Shown here piece after piece: positions 52,117-60,723 of a stretch of DNA of 64,000 nt. Every line of letters starts with the position of its first letter. Position 1 is the stretch's first letter. Below the pieces are notes generated by a model that did not search any database, was not told the DNA's origin, and saw nothing but the letters and a program-made list of their open reading frames with translations. The position numbers and the translations under genes are program-made. This stretch comes from Wenxinia marina DSM 24838 (GTDB lineage Bacteria; Pseudomonadota; Alphaproteobacteria; Rhodobacterales; Rhodobacteraceae), in contig NZ_KB902288.1 in NCBI RefSeq assembly GCF_000379485.1, positions 124,001 to 188,000 on the forward strand. The letters run 5' to 3'.

Positions 52117-53160
52117 TCACTCGGAGGTGTTTTCCTCGATCAGGGCGCGCGCCCGGTCGAGCAGGGCCGTGCCGTCGAGCCCCTGGCCGTCCATCTCGGC
52201 GACCCAGTTCTCGATCGTCTGGTCGGCGGCGGCGCGCCACGGCTCGATCTGCTCCTCGGTCAGCGTGATGATGTTGTTGCCCGCCTCGACCGCGATCTCG
52301 CGGCCCGGCGCGTCGTATTCCTGCATCGTCGCCCCGGCCATGGCCGAGAATTCCAGCCCCGAATTGTCGTCAATGACCTGCTGCAGGTCCTCGGGCAGGT
52401 TGTCGTACGCCGCCTGGTTCATCGCCAGCACGAAGGTCGCGGTGTAGAGCGGGTCGGCCTCGAACTCGGTGTGGTTGGTGACGAGCTCGGTCAGCCGGAT
52501 CGAGGGGGTCACCTCCCACGGGATGACGGTCGCGTCGATCACGCCCTTGGACAGCGATTCCGGAATCGCCGGGACGGGCATGCCCACCGTGGTCGCGCCG
52601 AGGTTGGTGAAGAGCTGGTTGGTCACCCGCGTCGGCGCCCGCAGCTTGACGCCCGCGAGGTCCTCGGGCGTCGTCACCGGCTCGCCCGAGTGGATCACGC
52701 CGGGGCCGTGGACCCACAGGCCGAGGACGTGGACGTCCGAGAAGATCGACGAGAACCAGTCCTGCTCCTCGGCGAGCTGCCAGTAGGCGCGCGACGTCGC
52801 CTCGGCGTCCGTCATCATGAACGGCAGCTCGAACACCTCGGTCTGCGGGAAGCGGCCGGGGGTGTAGCCGGGCAGCGTCCAGACGATGTCGGCCACGCCG
52901 TCGACGGCCTGGTCGTAGAGCTCGGGCGGGGTGCCGCCGAGCTGCATCGCCGGGTAGCGCTGGATCTCGATCCGGCCGCCCGACTCCTCCTCGATCGTGT
53001 CGGCCCAGACGTCGAGGACCTGGACGGGGACGTTGGCCTGCGCCGGCAGGAACTGGTGCAGGCGCAGGGTGTATTCCTGCGCGCTGGCGGCGGTCGTCGT
53101 CAGGGCCGCGGCGGCCGCGGTGCCCATGAGGCCGAGAAAGGCCTTGCGGGTGAGTGTCAT
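52117..53160 (-). CDS. dctP: TRAP transporter periplasmic binding protein (DctP)
   Basis: A 347-residue exported protein with a Tat-like or Sec signal (MTLTRKAFLGLMGTAAAAAL, cleavage near 27, ASAQEY). It has GGRIEIQRYPAMQLGGTPPE near 61-80, LAGVKLRAPTRVTNQLFTNL near 169-188, and the binding Arg in KLRAPTR. It belongs to the DctP family; the ligand cannot be named. It is first in the operon dctP - PIN - dctQ - dctM. Confidence 0.93.
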   Translation of the reverse strand: MTLTRKAFLGLMGTAAAAALTTTAASAQEYTLRLHQFLPAQANVPVQVLDVWADTIEEESGGRIEIQRYPAMQLGGTPPELYDQAVDGVADIVWTLPGYTPGRFPQTEVFELPFMMTDAEATSRAYWQLAEEQDWFSSIFSDVHVLGLWVHGPGVIHSGEPVTTPEDLAGVKLRAPTRVTNQLFTNLGATTVGMPVPAIPESLSKGVIDATVIPWEVTPSIRLTELVTNHTEFEADPLYTATFVLAMNQAAYDNLPEDLQQVIDDNSGLEFSAMAGATMQEYDAPGREIAVEAGNNIITLTEEQIEPWRAAADQTIENWVAEMDGQGLDGTALLDRARALIEENTSE

Positions 53161-53580
53161 GATCGTCCTCCCGGATGTCCGGCGGGCTTCGGCCCGCTCT
53201 CCGCACGGATGGATAAAGACCGTGCGCCGGGCTGTCCATCACTTGCGGGCTGGAGGGGGGCACGCGTCCGACCCCCCAGAGCAGATCCGAGGGCAGCGAA
53301 TGGCCGCGGACGGCCGAGCGCTCGCTGTCGCTGGAGCATTTCGGCCGTCTCCACCGCACTACGTTGAAGCCGCCCCGATCTGAAAGCCCTGGTCCGAGGG
53401 CAGCGGATGGCCGCGGCCAGCCGTGCGCTCGTGATCGTAGGTGCGTTTCATCCATCAGCACCGCACGACGCCGGTGTCGCGCGTGCCGCCGGCGAAGCGG
53501 CTGGCCGGGGGCGGCCATCCGCTGCCCGGGCGGCTGGCGCCGCCGCCCGGGCGGGAGAAGTTGCCCCTTCGCGGCCCTCG
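53161..53580. other. Intergenic region with a degenerate ~107-bp duplication
   Basis: A 420-base gap between the dctP start and the lipB stop. TCCGAGGGCAGCGAATGGCC at 53286 returns as TCCGAGGGCAGCGGATGGCC at 53393, and CACCGCACTACG at about 53352 returns as CACCGCACGACG about 109 bases later. So it holds an old tandem duplication. I see no gene and no copy of the CCCGGG repeat. Confidence 0.5.
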
Positions 53581-54246
53581 TTACCCGCAGGCGCGCTCGC
53601 GGTTCATCGCCGGATCGAACGTCCGCTTCAGCGCCACGTCGAGGTCCGCCATCGTCACCGGCAGGCCGAGATCGACGAGGCTGGTCACGCCGTGGCCCGA
53701 GATGCCGCAGGGCACGATGCCGTCGTAGTGCGACAGATCCGGCTCCACGTTGATCGCGAGCCCGTGGAACGACACCCAACGCCGCAGGCGGATGCCGATG
53801 GCGGCGATCTTGTCCTCCCGCGCCGAGCCGTCCGGCAGCGGCGGCTTCTCCGGCCGGGCGACCCAGACGCCGACCCGGCCCTCGCGGATCTCGCCGGTCA
53901 CGTTGAACTCGGCCAGCGCCGCGATCACCCATGCCTCGAGGTCGCGGACGAAGCAGCGCACGTCGTGCCCCCGCTCGGCCACGTTCAGCATCGTGTAGAC
54001 GACGCGCTGGCCGGGACCGTGATAGGTGAACTGCCCGCCGCGCTTCGTCCTGTGGACGGGGAAGCGGCCGGGGTCGGTGAGATCCGCGTCCCTGGCCGAG
54101 GTGCCGGCGGTGTAGAGCGGCGGATGCTCCACCAGCCAGACGCACTCGCCGGCGCGGCCCTCGGCGATGGCGGTCGCGCGGTCCTCCATGACCGCGACGG
54201 CGTCCTCGTAGGGCGTCAGGCCCGGGCTGGCGATCCACTCCACCAT
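53581..54246 (-). CDS. lipB: Octanoyl-[ACP]-protein N-octanoyltransferase (lipoyl synthesis)
   Basis: A 221-residue LipB with [15 protein letters not shown] near 43-57, [20 protein letters not shown] near 73-92, and the acyl-binding Cys in [14 protein letters not shown] near 174. It transfers octanoate from ACP to lipoyl domains. Its start codon overlaps the LytTR stop (ATGA), so it is translated together with a regulator, an odd partnership. Confidence 0.93.
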   Translation of the reverse strand: MVEWIASPGLTPYEDAVAVMEDRATAIAEGRAGECVWLVEHPPLYTAGTSARDADLTDPGRFPVHRTKRGGQFTYHGPGQRVVYTMLNVAERGHDVRCFVRDLEAWVIAALAEFNVTGEIREGRVGVWVARPEKPPLPDGSAREDKIAAIGIRLRRWVSFHGLAINVEPDLSHYDGIVPCGISGHGVTSLVDLGLPVTMADLDVALKRTFDPAMNRERACG

Positions 54247-55028
54247 CACCGCGGCAGCAGGCCGGCGGCGCGGACGGCCGGGACGTTTGCCCGGCTCACC
54301 GGGATTTCGCTGCCGCCGCGCAGCGTCAGGATCGCGCGGTCGCCCTCGCGCCGGGCGGCGGTGACCGCGCCCCAGGCCACCCAGTGCGAGCGGTGCACCT
54401 GCGCGCCGGGCAGGTCGCCGGTCTCGTTCATCGCGTCGCCGAGGCGCATCAGCACCATCTCCTCGCCCCTGGTCGTGCGGACGCGGACATAGTGATCCTC
54501 GACCGACAGCGCCAGAAGGGCCCCGCGCTTCGCCACGGGCAGGCGCTGCAGGATCGGTGGCGGGCCCGCGGAGGGCGGGGCGGCCGTCTCCTGCGGCAGC
54601 AGGGACAGCAGGAGCGTGACCACGACCGCGACGGGGACGATCGTGGCGGCGAGCCGCGCCATGGCGACCGGGTCGGCGACGTGCCTGCCGAAGATCGCGA
54701 TGTTGAGCGCCAGAACGAAGACAGAAACGGCGAGACCGACCGCGACACCCGCGAGCGTGAGGCGCAGCGGCCGCGGCCAACGGGCCGGCAGATGCGGGGC
54801 GACGAATTGGGCGACGGCCGATCCGGTGCCGTAGCCGAGGACAGTCACGGTGACCCAGTAGGCGAGGCGGGACACCAGGCCCATGTCCTCCTGCGTGCCG
54901 AAGGGACCGGCGAGGCCGAGGATCACGCCGATTCCCGCCATCGCGGCCAAGCTGCGAGGATCGGTCATCTCCGCCCGCCATCGGCGAAGCGCGAGTTGCG
55001 GCGGCGTGTCGTCGGCGTCGTGGGTCAC
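54246..55028 (-). CDS. Membrane-bound LytTR-family transcriptional regulator
   Basis: A 260-residue protein with four predicted helices at about 28-165 ([20 protein letters not shown] through [13 protein letters not shown]) and a C-terminal LytTR DNA-binding domain at about 170-255 ([20 protein letters not shown], then [12 protein letters not shown] and GGSEIPVSR). The N-terminal [20 protein letters not shown] favours the GTG start at 55028; the ATG at 54968 would drop it. Divergent from the DUF2306 gene, which it may control. Confidence 0.83.
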   Translation of the reverse strand: MTHDADDTPPQLALRRWRAEMTDPRSLAAMAGIGVILGLAGPFGTQEDMGLVSRLAYWVTVTVLGYGTGSAVAQFVAPHLPARWPRPLRLTLAGVAVGLAVSVFVLALNIAIFGRHVADPVAMARLAATIVPVAVVVTLLLSLLPQETAAPPSAGPPPILQRLPVAKRGALLALSVEDHYVRVRTTRGEEMVLMRLGDAMNETGDLPGAQVHRSHWVAWGAVTAARREGDRAILTLRGGSEIPVSRANVPAVRAAGLLPR

Positions 55029-55116
55029 GTCGTTCGCGTATCCCGGCTGGAGAGCGGCAGGGCGGGGCGCGAAGGACGGTGGCACGCGCCACGTCCGATG
55101 AAAAGGGAGAGCCCCG

Positions 55117-55596
55117 ATGTCACTCGATCCGATCCTGACCGCCCCCGCCGCCGTGCAGGTCCACGTCGCCTTCGCCCTGGCCGCGATGGCGCTGGGGCCG
55201 GTCGTCCTTCTGCGACGCCACCGCGACGGGCTGCATCGCGCGCTGGGCCGGGTCTGGGTCGGCGCGATGGCGGGCACCGCGCTGACGTCGTTCCTCATCC
55301 TCGAGATCCGGCTGATCGGGCCGCTGTCGCCGATCCACCTGCTGTCGGCCTGGACGCTGTGGGGCCTCTGGGAGGCGGTGCGCGCCGCCCGTGCCCGCGA
55401 CATCGCCCGTCACCGCGCCGGGATGCGGAGCCTCTATGTCGGCGCGATGGGCATCGCGGGCCTGTTCACGCTGCTGCCCGGGCGCCGGATGCATGCGGCG
55501 CTGTTCGGCGATGCGGGGATGGGGGCGTTCCTGCTGGCCGCGCTGGCGCTGGCGCTCGCCCTTCTGCTGCTGCGCCCGGGGCGCGTCGGCGCGTGA
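55117..55596 (+). CDS. DUF2306 predicted membrane protein
   Basis: A 159-residue four- or five-helix membrane protein with [20 protein letters not shown] near 13-32, [30 protein letters not shown] near 68-85, and [19 protein letters not shown] with [14 protein letters not shown]. These match DUF2306, whose function is unknown; conserved histidines suggest a haem or metal site. It is divergent from the LytTR gene; AAAGGGAGA lies before the ATG. Confidence 0.83.
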   Translation: MSLDPILTAPAAVQVHVAFALAAMALGPVVLLRRHRDGLHRALGRVWVGAMAGTALTSFLILEIRLIGPLSPIHLLSAWTLWGLWEAVRAARARDIARHRAGMRSLYVGAMGIAGLFTLLPGRRMHAALFGDAGMGAFLLAALALALALLLLRPGRVGA

Positions 55597-55741
55597 GCCG
55601 GGGCATAGCATCGCCCGGCTCCCGCCGGGCGACCGCTCCCCTGCGAAGGCGGTCCGACGCCCGAGGGCTGGACCGGGGAGGCGACGTCGGGCCTCGTCCG
55701 GGGGCCGTCGAGGGGCGCGCCCGAGGGCCTGAAGAAATCGC

Positions 55742-55770
55742 TTGAGGCCCGCGGGACCCTCCGCTAGAGA
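55742..55770 (+). promoter_or_regulatory. Candidate promoter for tRNA-Leu
   Basis: TTGAGG at 55742-55747 and TAGAGA at 55765-55770 are spaced by 17 bases and lie 18 bases before the mature tRNA 5' end. Confidence 0.55.
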
Positions 55771-55788
55771 GCCGCCACCAGTTCGAGT

Positions 55789-55875
55789 GCGGTTGTGGCG
55801 GAATTGGTAGACGCGCAGCGTTGAGGTCGCTGTGGGGTAACTCCCGTGGAAGTTCGAGTCTTCTCAACCGCACCA
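55789..55875 (+). tRNA. tRNA-Leu (anticodon GAG)
   Basis: Acceptor arms GCGGTTG at 55789-55795 and CAACCGC at 55865-55871 pair fully. The anticodon stem CAGCG/CGCTG holds the loop TTGAGGT with anticodon GAG at 55823-55825. The long variable arm (GTGGGGTAACTCCCG) is typical of class II tRNA-Leu, and the T-loop TTCGAGT is present. CCA is encoded at 55873-55875. Confidence 0.96.
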
Positions 55876-55902
55876 TTCTCCTCCTGACGACACGATCGAG
55901 TG

Positions 55903-55924
55903 GCCGCCCCGAGGGGCGGCTTTT
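55903..55924 (+). terminator. Rho-independent terminator after tRNA-Leu
   Basis: Seven GC pairs (GCCGCCC at 55903-55909 with GGGCGGC at 55914-55920), a four-base loop, then TTTT. Confidence 0.8.
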
Positions 55925-55993
55925 GGGTCTTGTCCGGGGGCGCCGGCCTGTGGTCTGCACCGGGGACAGACCCCAATCCGCCCGGAGAGTCCG

Positions 55994-56278
55994 ATGCCCC
56001 TTCGCCCCGCCGCCCTGTGCCTCGCCCTGACCGTCCTCGCCGCCTGCGGCGCGCCGGGCGGGAGCCGCGTGACGGTGGGCGACACCGGCGACGTGGAGTT
56101 CCTGAACCTGCGCACGGGGCCGGGCCTCGGCTACGTCGTGGTCCTGGGGCTGCCCGAGGGGACGGCGTTGACTCGGCAGGACTGCGTGACCGAGCTCGGG
56201 CAGCTCTGGTGCCGGGTGGCTCTCGCGGCGGCGCCGGCGATCAGCGGCTACGTCGCCGCCGACTTCCTGCGGGAGTGA
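55994..56278 (+). CDS. SH3-domain lipoprotein
   Basis: A 94-residue protein with a lipoprotein signal (LTVLAAC, modified Cys at 18). The mature part is one bacterial SH3 (SH3b) domain: FLNLRTGPGLGYVVVLGLPE, then LWCRVALAAAPAISGYVAADFL. Such domains bind peptidoglycan or proteins in the periplasm. It is monocistronic. Confidence 0.83.
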   Translation: MPLRPAALCLALTVLAACGAPGGSRVTVGDTGDVEFLNLRTGPGLGYVVVLGLPEGTALTRQDCVTELGQLWCRVALAAAPAISGYVAADFLRE

Positions 56279-56374
56279 CGTCGGGCCCGCCGTCGGCGCG
56301 GTCCGAAACATAGTTCATTCGGGGTCCCGGTGGGAATTGACGTCCGGCGCAAAGCTGCCATTGTCCCCCGCGCC

Positions 56375-57901
56375 ATGGCATCGCAAACGATTTCGCAACC
56401 ACGCCTCGCGCTGCGGTCGGTCGACCGCAGCTTCGGTCCCGTGCAGGTCCTGCACGGCATCGACATCGACCTGCGGCCGGGCGAGGTGCACGCGCTGATC
56501 GGCGAGAACGGCGCCGGCAAGTCGACCGCGATGAAGATCATGACCGGCTACCTCGCCCCCACCGGCGGCACGGTGGAGCTGGACGGCAAGCCGGTTCGCT
56601 TCGGCTCGTCCGAGACGGCCGAGGCGCAGGGCGTCGTCCTGATCCACCAGGAGTTCAACCTCGCCGAGCAGCTGACCGTGGAGGAGAACGTCTTCCTCGG
56701 GCGCGAGCTGCGGCGCGGCCTCTTTCTCGACAAGGCGGCCATGCGCCGGAAGACGGCGGGCTGGCTGTCCGAGCTGCGGTGCCGCGTGGCGCCCACCGAC
56801 CGGGTGAGCGACATCTCGAACCCCGACAAGCAGCTGGTCGAGATCGCCAAGGCGCTGGGCCGCGACGCGAAGGTCATCGTCATGGACGAGCCGACGGCGG
56901 TGCTGACGAATTCCGAGGCCGAGGCGCTGTTCGAGCAGATCGACCGTCTGCGGTCCGAAGGTGCCGCGATCCTCTTCACCAGCCACAAGCTGGACGAGGT
57001 CAAGCGCATCTCGGACCGGATCACGGTCATGCGGGACGGCGTCGTGGTGACGACGAAGCCGACCTCGGAGATGAGCGAGGACCAGATGGCCGAGGCGATG
57101 GTCGGGCGCGAGCTGAAGGATCTGTACCCCGTCCGCCGCGGCGCCCTGTCCGAGACGCCGGCGCTGCAGGTCGAGGGGCTGACGGTGCCCGGCCACGCCG
57201 AGGACGTCTCCTTCACCCTGCGCCAGGGCGAGATCCTGGGGATCGCCGGCCTGATCGGCTCGGGCCGGACCGAGGCGATGGAGGGACTCGTGGGCCTGCG
57301 CCGCCATACCGGCCGGGTTCGGATCGGCGGGCAGGACGCGACGATCCGCACGCCCAAGGAGGCGCAGGAGCTTGGCCTCGTCTACCTCACCGAGGACCGC
57401 AAGAGCCGCGGCCTCGTCCTCAACATGGGCCTGCGCGAGAACCTGACGCTGACGTCGCTGCGCCAGTTCGCGAAGCCGCTTCTCGACCGCAGGGCCGAGG
57501 AGGAGGCGCTGACCAAGGCGATCCGCGACTTCGACATCCGCACGCCGGCGCGGGATACGCTCGCCAAGAACCTCTCCGGCGGCAACCAGCAGAAGCTGCT
57601 GATCGCCAAGACCATGCTGGCCGAGCCGAAGATCGTCATCATCGACGAGCCGACGCGCGGCATCGACATCGGCACCAAGCAGCAGATCTACGATTTCATC
57701 CACCGCCTCGCCGCGGAGGGAACGTCCGTCATCGTCATCTCCTCGGAACTGCCCGAGGTGATCGGTCTGTCCGACCGCGTCCTGGTGATGCGCCGCGGCC
57801 GGATGGCAGGAGAAGTGGCGGGCGCGGACAAGACAGAGGACGCGATCGTGCGCCTGGCCATGGGCCTCGGCGCCGCCTCGCGGGAGGAGGAGCCGGCGTG
57901 A
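56375..57901 (+). CDS. Sugar ABC transporter ATP-binding protein (RbsA/MglA-like, two ATPase domains)
   Basis: A 508-residue tandem ATPase. Domain 1 has Walker A GENGAGKS at 43-50, HQEFNLAEQLTVEENVFLGR, and Walker B VIVMDEPTAVL. Domain 2 has the altered P-loop GLIGSGRTE, signature LSGGNQQKLLIAKTM, and Walker B VIIDEPTRGIDIGT. This is the CUT2 class for monosaccharides. The ATG at 56375 was chosen; a GTG at 56330 is possible. It overlaps the permease gene by GTGA. Confidence 0.9.
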   Translation: MASQTISQPRLALRSVDRSFGPVQVLHGIDIDLRPGEVHALIGENGAGKSTAMKIMTGYLAPTGGTVELDGKPVRFGSSETAEAQGVVLIHQEFNLAEQLTVEENVFLGRELRRGLFLDKAAMRRKTAGWLSELRCRVAPTDRVSDISNPDKQLVEIAKALGRDAKVIVMDEPTAVLTNSEAEALFEQIDRLRSEGAAILFTSHKLDEVKRISDRITVMRDGVVVTTKPTSEMSEDQMAEAMVGRELKDLYPVRRGALSETPALQVEGLTVPGHAEDVSFTLRQGEILGIAGLIGSGRTEAMEGLVGLRRHTGRVRIGGQDATIRTPKEAQELGLVYLTEDRKSRGLVLNMGLRENLTLTSLRQFAKPLLDRRAEEEALTKAIRDFDIRTPARDTLAKNLSGGNQQKLLIAKTMLAEPKIVIIDEPTRGIDIGTKQQIYDFIHRLAAEGTSVIVISSELPEVIGLSDRVLVMRRGRMAGEVAGADKTEDAIVRLAMGLGAASREEEPA

Positions 57902-58905
57902 CCACGACGACCGAGGGAGGAGCGGCGCCTGCCAAGGCGCGGCACGGCGTAAACCTGCACGTACTGGGGCCGATCCTGGCGCTGATCGCGCTGGTGATCG
58001 TCGGCGCGCTGATGAACTCCAACTTCCTCAGCGCGGGGAACGTGACGAACGTCCTCGCGCGTTCGGCCTTCATCGGGATCATCGCGGTGGGGATGACCTT
58101 CGTCATCACCGCGGGCGGTCTCGACCTGTCGGTGGGCTCGATGGCCGCGTTCATCGCGGGGCTGATGATCCTGGTGATGAACCTGGCGCTGCCGTCGATG
58201 GGCGTGGGCCTGCCGGTCATGCTGCTCGGGATCGCGACCGCGCTGGTCGCAGGCCTGGTGGCGGGATGGATCAACGGCATCCTCATCACGACGATGCGGA
58301 TCGAGGCGTTCATCGTGACGCTGGGCACGATGGGCATCTACCGCTCCCTCGTCACCTGGCTCGCGGACGGCGGCACGCTGTCGCTGGATTTCGGTCTGCG
58401 CACCGCGCTGCAGCCGCTCTACTATTCCGGCATCCTCGGCATCTCGTGGCCGATCATCGTCTTCGCCATCGTCGCCATCATCGGCGAGGTGGTGATGCGG
58501 ATGACCGCCTTCGGGCGCTACTGCGCCGCCATCGGCTCCAACGACCAGGTCGCGCGGTACTCTTCGGTCAACGTCAACCGGATGCGCCTCTACACCTATG
58601 TCGGCCTCGGCCTGCTCGTCGGGATCGCGACGATCATGTACGTGCCCCGCCTCGGCTCCGCCTCGTCCGCGACGGGCGTCCTGTGGGAGCTGGAGGCGAT
58701 CGCGGCCGTGATCATCGGCGGCACCGTGCTGAAGGGCGGCTTCGGCCGGGTCTGGGGCACCGTGATCGGCGTCCTGATCCTGTCGCTGATCGGAAACATC
58801 CTGAACCTGACCGACGCGGTCTCGCCCTACCTGAACGGCGCGATCCAGGGGGTCATCATCGTTCTCGCTGTGATCCTGCAGCGTGAATCCAAGGCCGGGG
58901 ACTGA
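57898..58905 (+). CDS. Sugar ABC transporter permease (RbsC-like)
   Basis: A 335-residue permease starting with GTG. It has the CUT2 signature VITAGGLDLSVGSMAAF near 64-80, GILITTMRIEAFIVTLGTMG near 123-142, AAIGSNDQVARYSSVNV near 210, and the final IGNILNLTDAVSPYLNGAIQ. Eight to ten helices. It works as a homodimer with the ATPase upstream and the binding protein downstream. Confidence 0.93.
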   Translation: MTTTTEGGAAPAKARHGVNLHVLGPILALIALVIVGALMNSNFLSAGNVTNVLARSAFIGIIAVGMTFVITAGGLDLSVGSMAAFIAGLMILVMNLALPSMGVGLPVMLLGIATALVAGLVAGWINGILITTMRIEAFIVTLGTMGIYRSLVTWLADGGTLSLDFGLRTALQPLYYSGILGISWPIIVFAIVAIIGEVVMRMTAFGRYCAAIGSNDQVARYSSVNVNRMRLYTYVGLGLLVGIATIMYVPRLGSASSATGVLWELEAIAAVIIGGTVLKGGFGRVWGTVIGVLILSLIGNILNLTDAVSPYLNGAIQGVIIVLAVILQRESKAGD

Positions 58906-58938
58906 ACCCCGCCGCAAGAACTCCAAGGGAGGAGACTT

Positions 58939-59880
58939 ATGACGAAGCATCTCATGATGGGCGCCGCCTTCTCGCTGCTGGCCGCGCCGGTCCTGGCGCA
59001 GGAGACGACCGTGATCGGCGTCTCGATCCCGGCCGCGACGCACGGCTGGGCCGGCGGCATGAACTTCCACGCGCAGGAAGCCATCGACCGCCTGGAAGAG
59101 GTCTACCCCGAGCTCGACTTCGTGCTCGCCACGGCGTCCGACCCGGCGAAGCAGGTCTCGGACATCGAGGACATGGTCGCCGCGCGCGGCATCTCGGCCC
59201 TCGTCGTGCTGCCGTTCGAGTCCGAGCCGCTGACCGGCCCGGTGAAGGCCATCGCCGACCAGGGCGTCTGGGTCACGGTCGTCGACCGCGGCCTGTCCGA
59301 GCCGAACATCCAGGACCTGTACGTGGCCGGTGACAACCCGGGCTTCGGCCGGGTGTCGGGCGAGTACATGGTCTCGGCCATGCCCGACGGCGGCGACATC
59401 GTCGTGCTGCGCGGCATCCCGACCACCATCGACAACGAGCGTGTCGAGGGCTTCCAGGCCGCGATCGAGGGCTCGGGGATCAACATCCTGGGGATGGAGC
59501 ACGGCAACTGGAACCGTGACGACAGCTTCACCGTGATGCAGGACTTCCTCAGCCGCTATCCCGAGATCGACGCCGTCTGGGCGTCGGACGACGACATGGC
59601 GGTCGGCGTCCTCGCCGCGATCGAGGCGGCGGGCCGCGACGACATCCAGTTCGTGCTCGGCGGCGCCGGCATGAAGGAGATGATCCAGCGCGTCATGGAC
59701 GGCGACACGATGATCCCGGCCGACGTGACCTATCCGCCGTCGATGATCGCCACCGCGATCGAGCTGACGGCCGTCGGCGTGACCTCGTCGGCGCCGGTCT
59801 CCGGCACGTTCACCATCGGCTCGGTCCTCGTGACGCCCGAGAACGCCGAGAACTACTACTTCCCCGACAGCCCGTTCTGA
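58939..59880 (+). CDS. Sugar ABC transporter periplasmic binding protein (RbsB-like)
   Basis: A 313-residue exported protein with a signal peptide cut near residue 20 (VLAQET). It has IGVSIPAATHGWAGGMNFHA, DPAKQVSDIEDMVAARGISA and AVWASDDDMAVGVLAAIEAA, typical of type I sugar-binding proteins. The ligand is not determinable; the ATHGW contact and the Asp pair near 210 are pentose/hexose-like. GGGAGGAG lies before the ATG. It is last in the operon, an unusual order (ATPase, permease, binding protein). Confidence 0.93.
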   Translation: MTKHLMMGAAFSLLAAPVLAQETTVIGVSIPAATHGWAGGMNFHAQEAIDRLEEVYPELDFVLATASDPAKQVSDIEDMVAARGISALVVLPFESEPLTGPVKAIADQGVWVTVVDRGLSEPNIQDLYVAGDNPGFGRVSGEYMVSAMPDGGDIVVLRGIPTTIDNERVEGFQAAIEGSGINILGMEHGNWNRDDSFTVMQDFLSRYPEIDAVWASDDDMAVGVLAAIEAAGRDDIQFVLGGAGMKEMIQRVMDGDTMIPADVTYPPSMIATAIELTAVGVTSSAPVSGTFTIGSVLVTPENAENYYFPDSPF

Positions 59881-59887
59881 TCGGGCC

Positions 59888-59914
59888 GGGCGCGCCGCGC
59901 ATCGCGGCGCGCCC
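59888..59914 (+). terminator. Strong hairpin after the sugar-binding protein gene
   Basis: Twelve perfect GC pairs (GGGCGCGCCGCG at 59888-59899 with CGCGGCGCGCCC at 59903-59914) and a three-base loop, without a T-run. It ends four bases before the GNAT ATG and may occlude its ribosome site. Confidence 0.65.
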
Positions 59915-59918
59915 ATCC

Positions 59919-60401
59919 ATGAGCTATCGCTTCCGCCCCGCGACGCCCGCCGACCTGCCGCTGCTGCGGCGCTGGATCGCCGCGCCGCACGTCGCCGAAT
60001 GGTGGGACGCAGAAGATCCCTGCGACGAGAGCGACCTCGCCGACCCGTCGGTCCGGCGCTGGATCGTCGAGCCGGGCGGAGCGCCCTTCGCCTACGCCCA
60101 GGATTACGACCCCCACGCCGAGCCCGGGCACCATTTTGCGGACCTGCCGCGCGGGGCGCGGGGCATCGACCAGTTCATCGGCGAGGCTGCGATGACGGGG
60201 CGGGGTCACGGCACCGCCTTCCTGCGGCAGCGCGTGGCTGAACTGTTCGCCGAGGGCGCTCCGGCGATCGGGACCGACCCCCACCCGGACAACGCCCGCG
60301 CCATCGCCGTCTACCGCAAGGTCGGTTTCGTCGCCTACGGCGCGCCGCTGGTGGCGCCGTGGGGGCTGGTGCAGCCGATGGTGGCGCGGCGCGGCGCGTG
60401 A
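59919..60401 (+). CDS. GNAT-family N-acetyltransferase (AAC(6')/IucB-like)
   Basis: A 160-residue acetyltransferase with YRFRPATPADLPLLRRWIAA and HVAEWWD at the N-terminus, then GIDQFIGEAAMTGRGHGTAF near 82-101 (the acetyl-CoA pyrophosphate loop GRGHGT) and DPHPDNARAIAVYRKVGFVA near 124-143. This is the acetyltransf_8-like group that includes aminoglycoside and siderophore-precursor acetyltransferases. The substrate is unknown. No good Shine-Dalgarno is visible; the hairpin takes its place. Confidence 0.85.
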   Translation: MSYRFRPATPADLPLLRRWIAAPHVAEWWDAEDPCDESDLADPSVRRWIVEPGGAPFAYAQDYDPHAEPGHHFADLPRGARGIDQFIGEAAMTGRGHGTAFLRQRVAELFAEGAPAIGTDPHPDNARAIAVYRKVGFVAYGAPLVAPWGLVQPMVARRGA

Positions 60402-60450
60402 CGCCGGGCGGTGACGGGCTGGGCGGCGCGGCCGGTCGGCCCCGGGATGT

Positions 60451-60562
60451 CCCGCCCCGGCCCTGAGCCGGGGCCTCGCCGGGCCGGGGCGCAAGGCCGA
60501 TGAACGGCCACCGCGGCGGGGCGCTCCGTTGATCGGGGCCCCGGCTCGAGGCCGGGGCGGGC
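60451..60562. repeat. GC-rich palindromic repeat, two dyads facing each other
   Basis: CCCGCCCCGGCCCTGAGCCGGGGC at 60451-60474 and GGGGCCCCGGCTCGAGGCCGGGGCGGG at 60535-60561 hold the second-dyad core of the family. Here the first copy is in reverse orientation to the second, so the two can pair over a long distance. The rest of 60402-60723 holds no other feature I can support. Confidence 0.7.
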
Positions 60563-60723
60563 ATTCGGGTGGTAGTTCGCCGCCCGTTCCGAGACGACGC
60601 TCATGACGGCCCCCCCTTGCCTCCGCCGTCGCGCCGCACATGTGCGCTGCCGCACTGCGAGCCGTCTTCGCGCGCCACCTCGCGCGGCATATCTTCGGCT
60701 CACACATTTCCGCGGAGGCGACC

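Noticed and set aside
53161-53580. Additional copy of the CCCGGG palindromic family
   Set aside because: The internal duplication here has a different sequence (TCCGAGGGCAGCG) and lacks the two dyads.
56330-56374. Upstream GTG start for the sugar ABC ATPase
   Set aside because: The extra 15 residues are not family-like, and the ATG at 56375 gives the usual length, although its ribosome site is weak.
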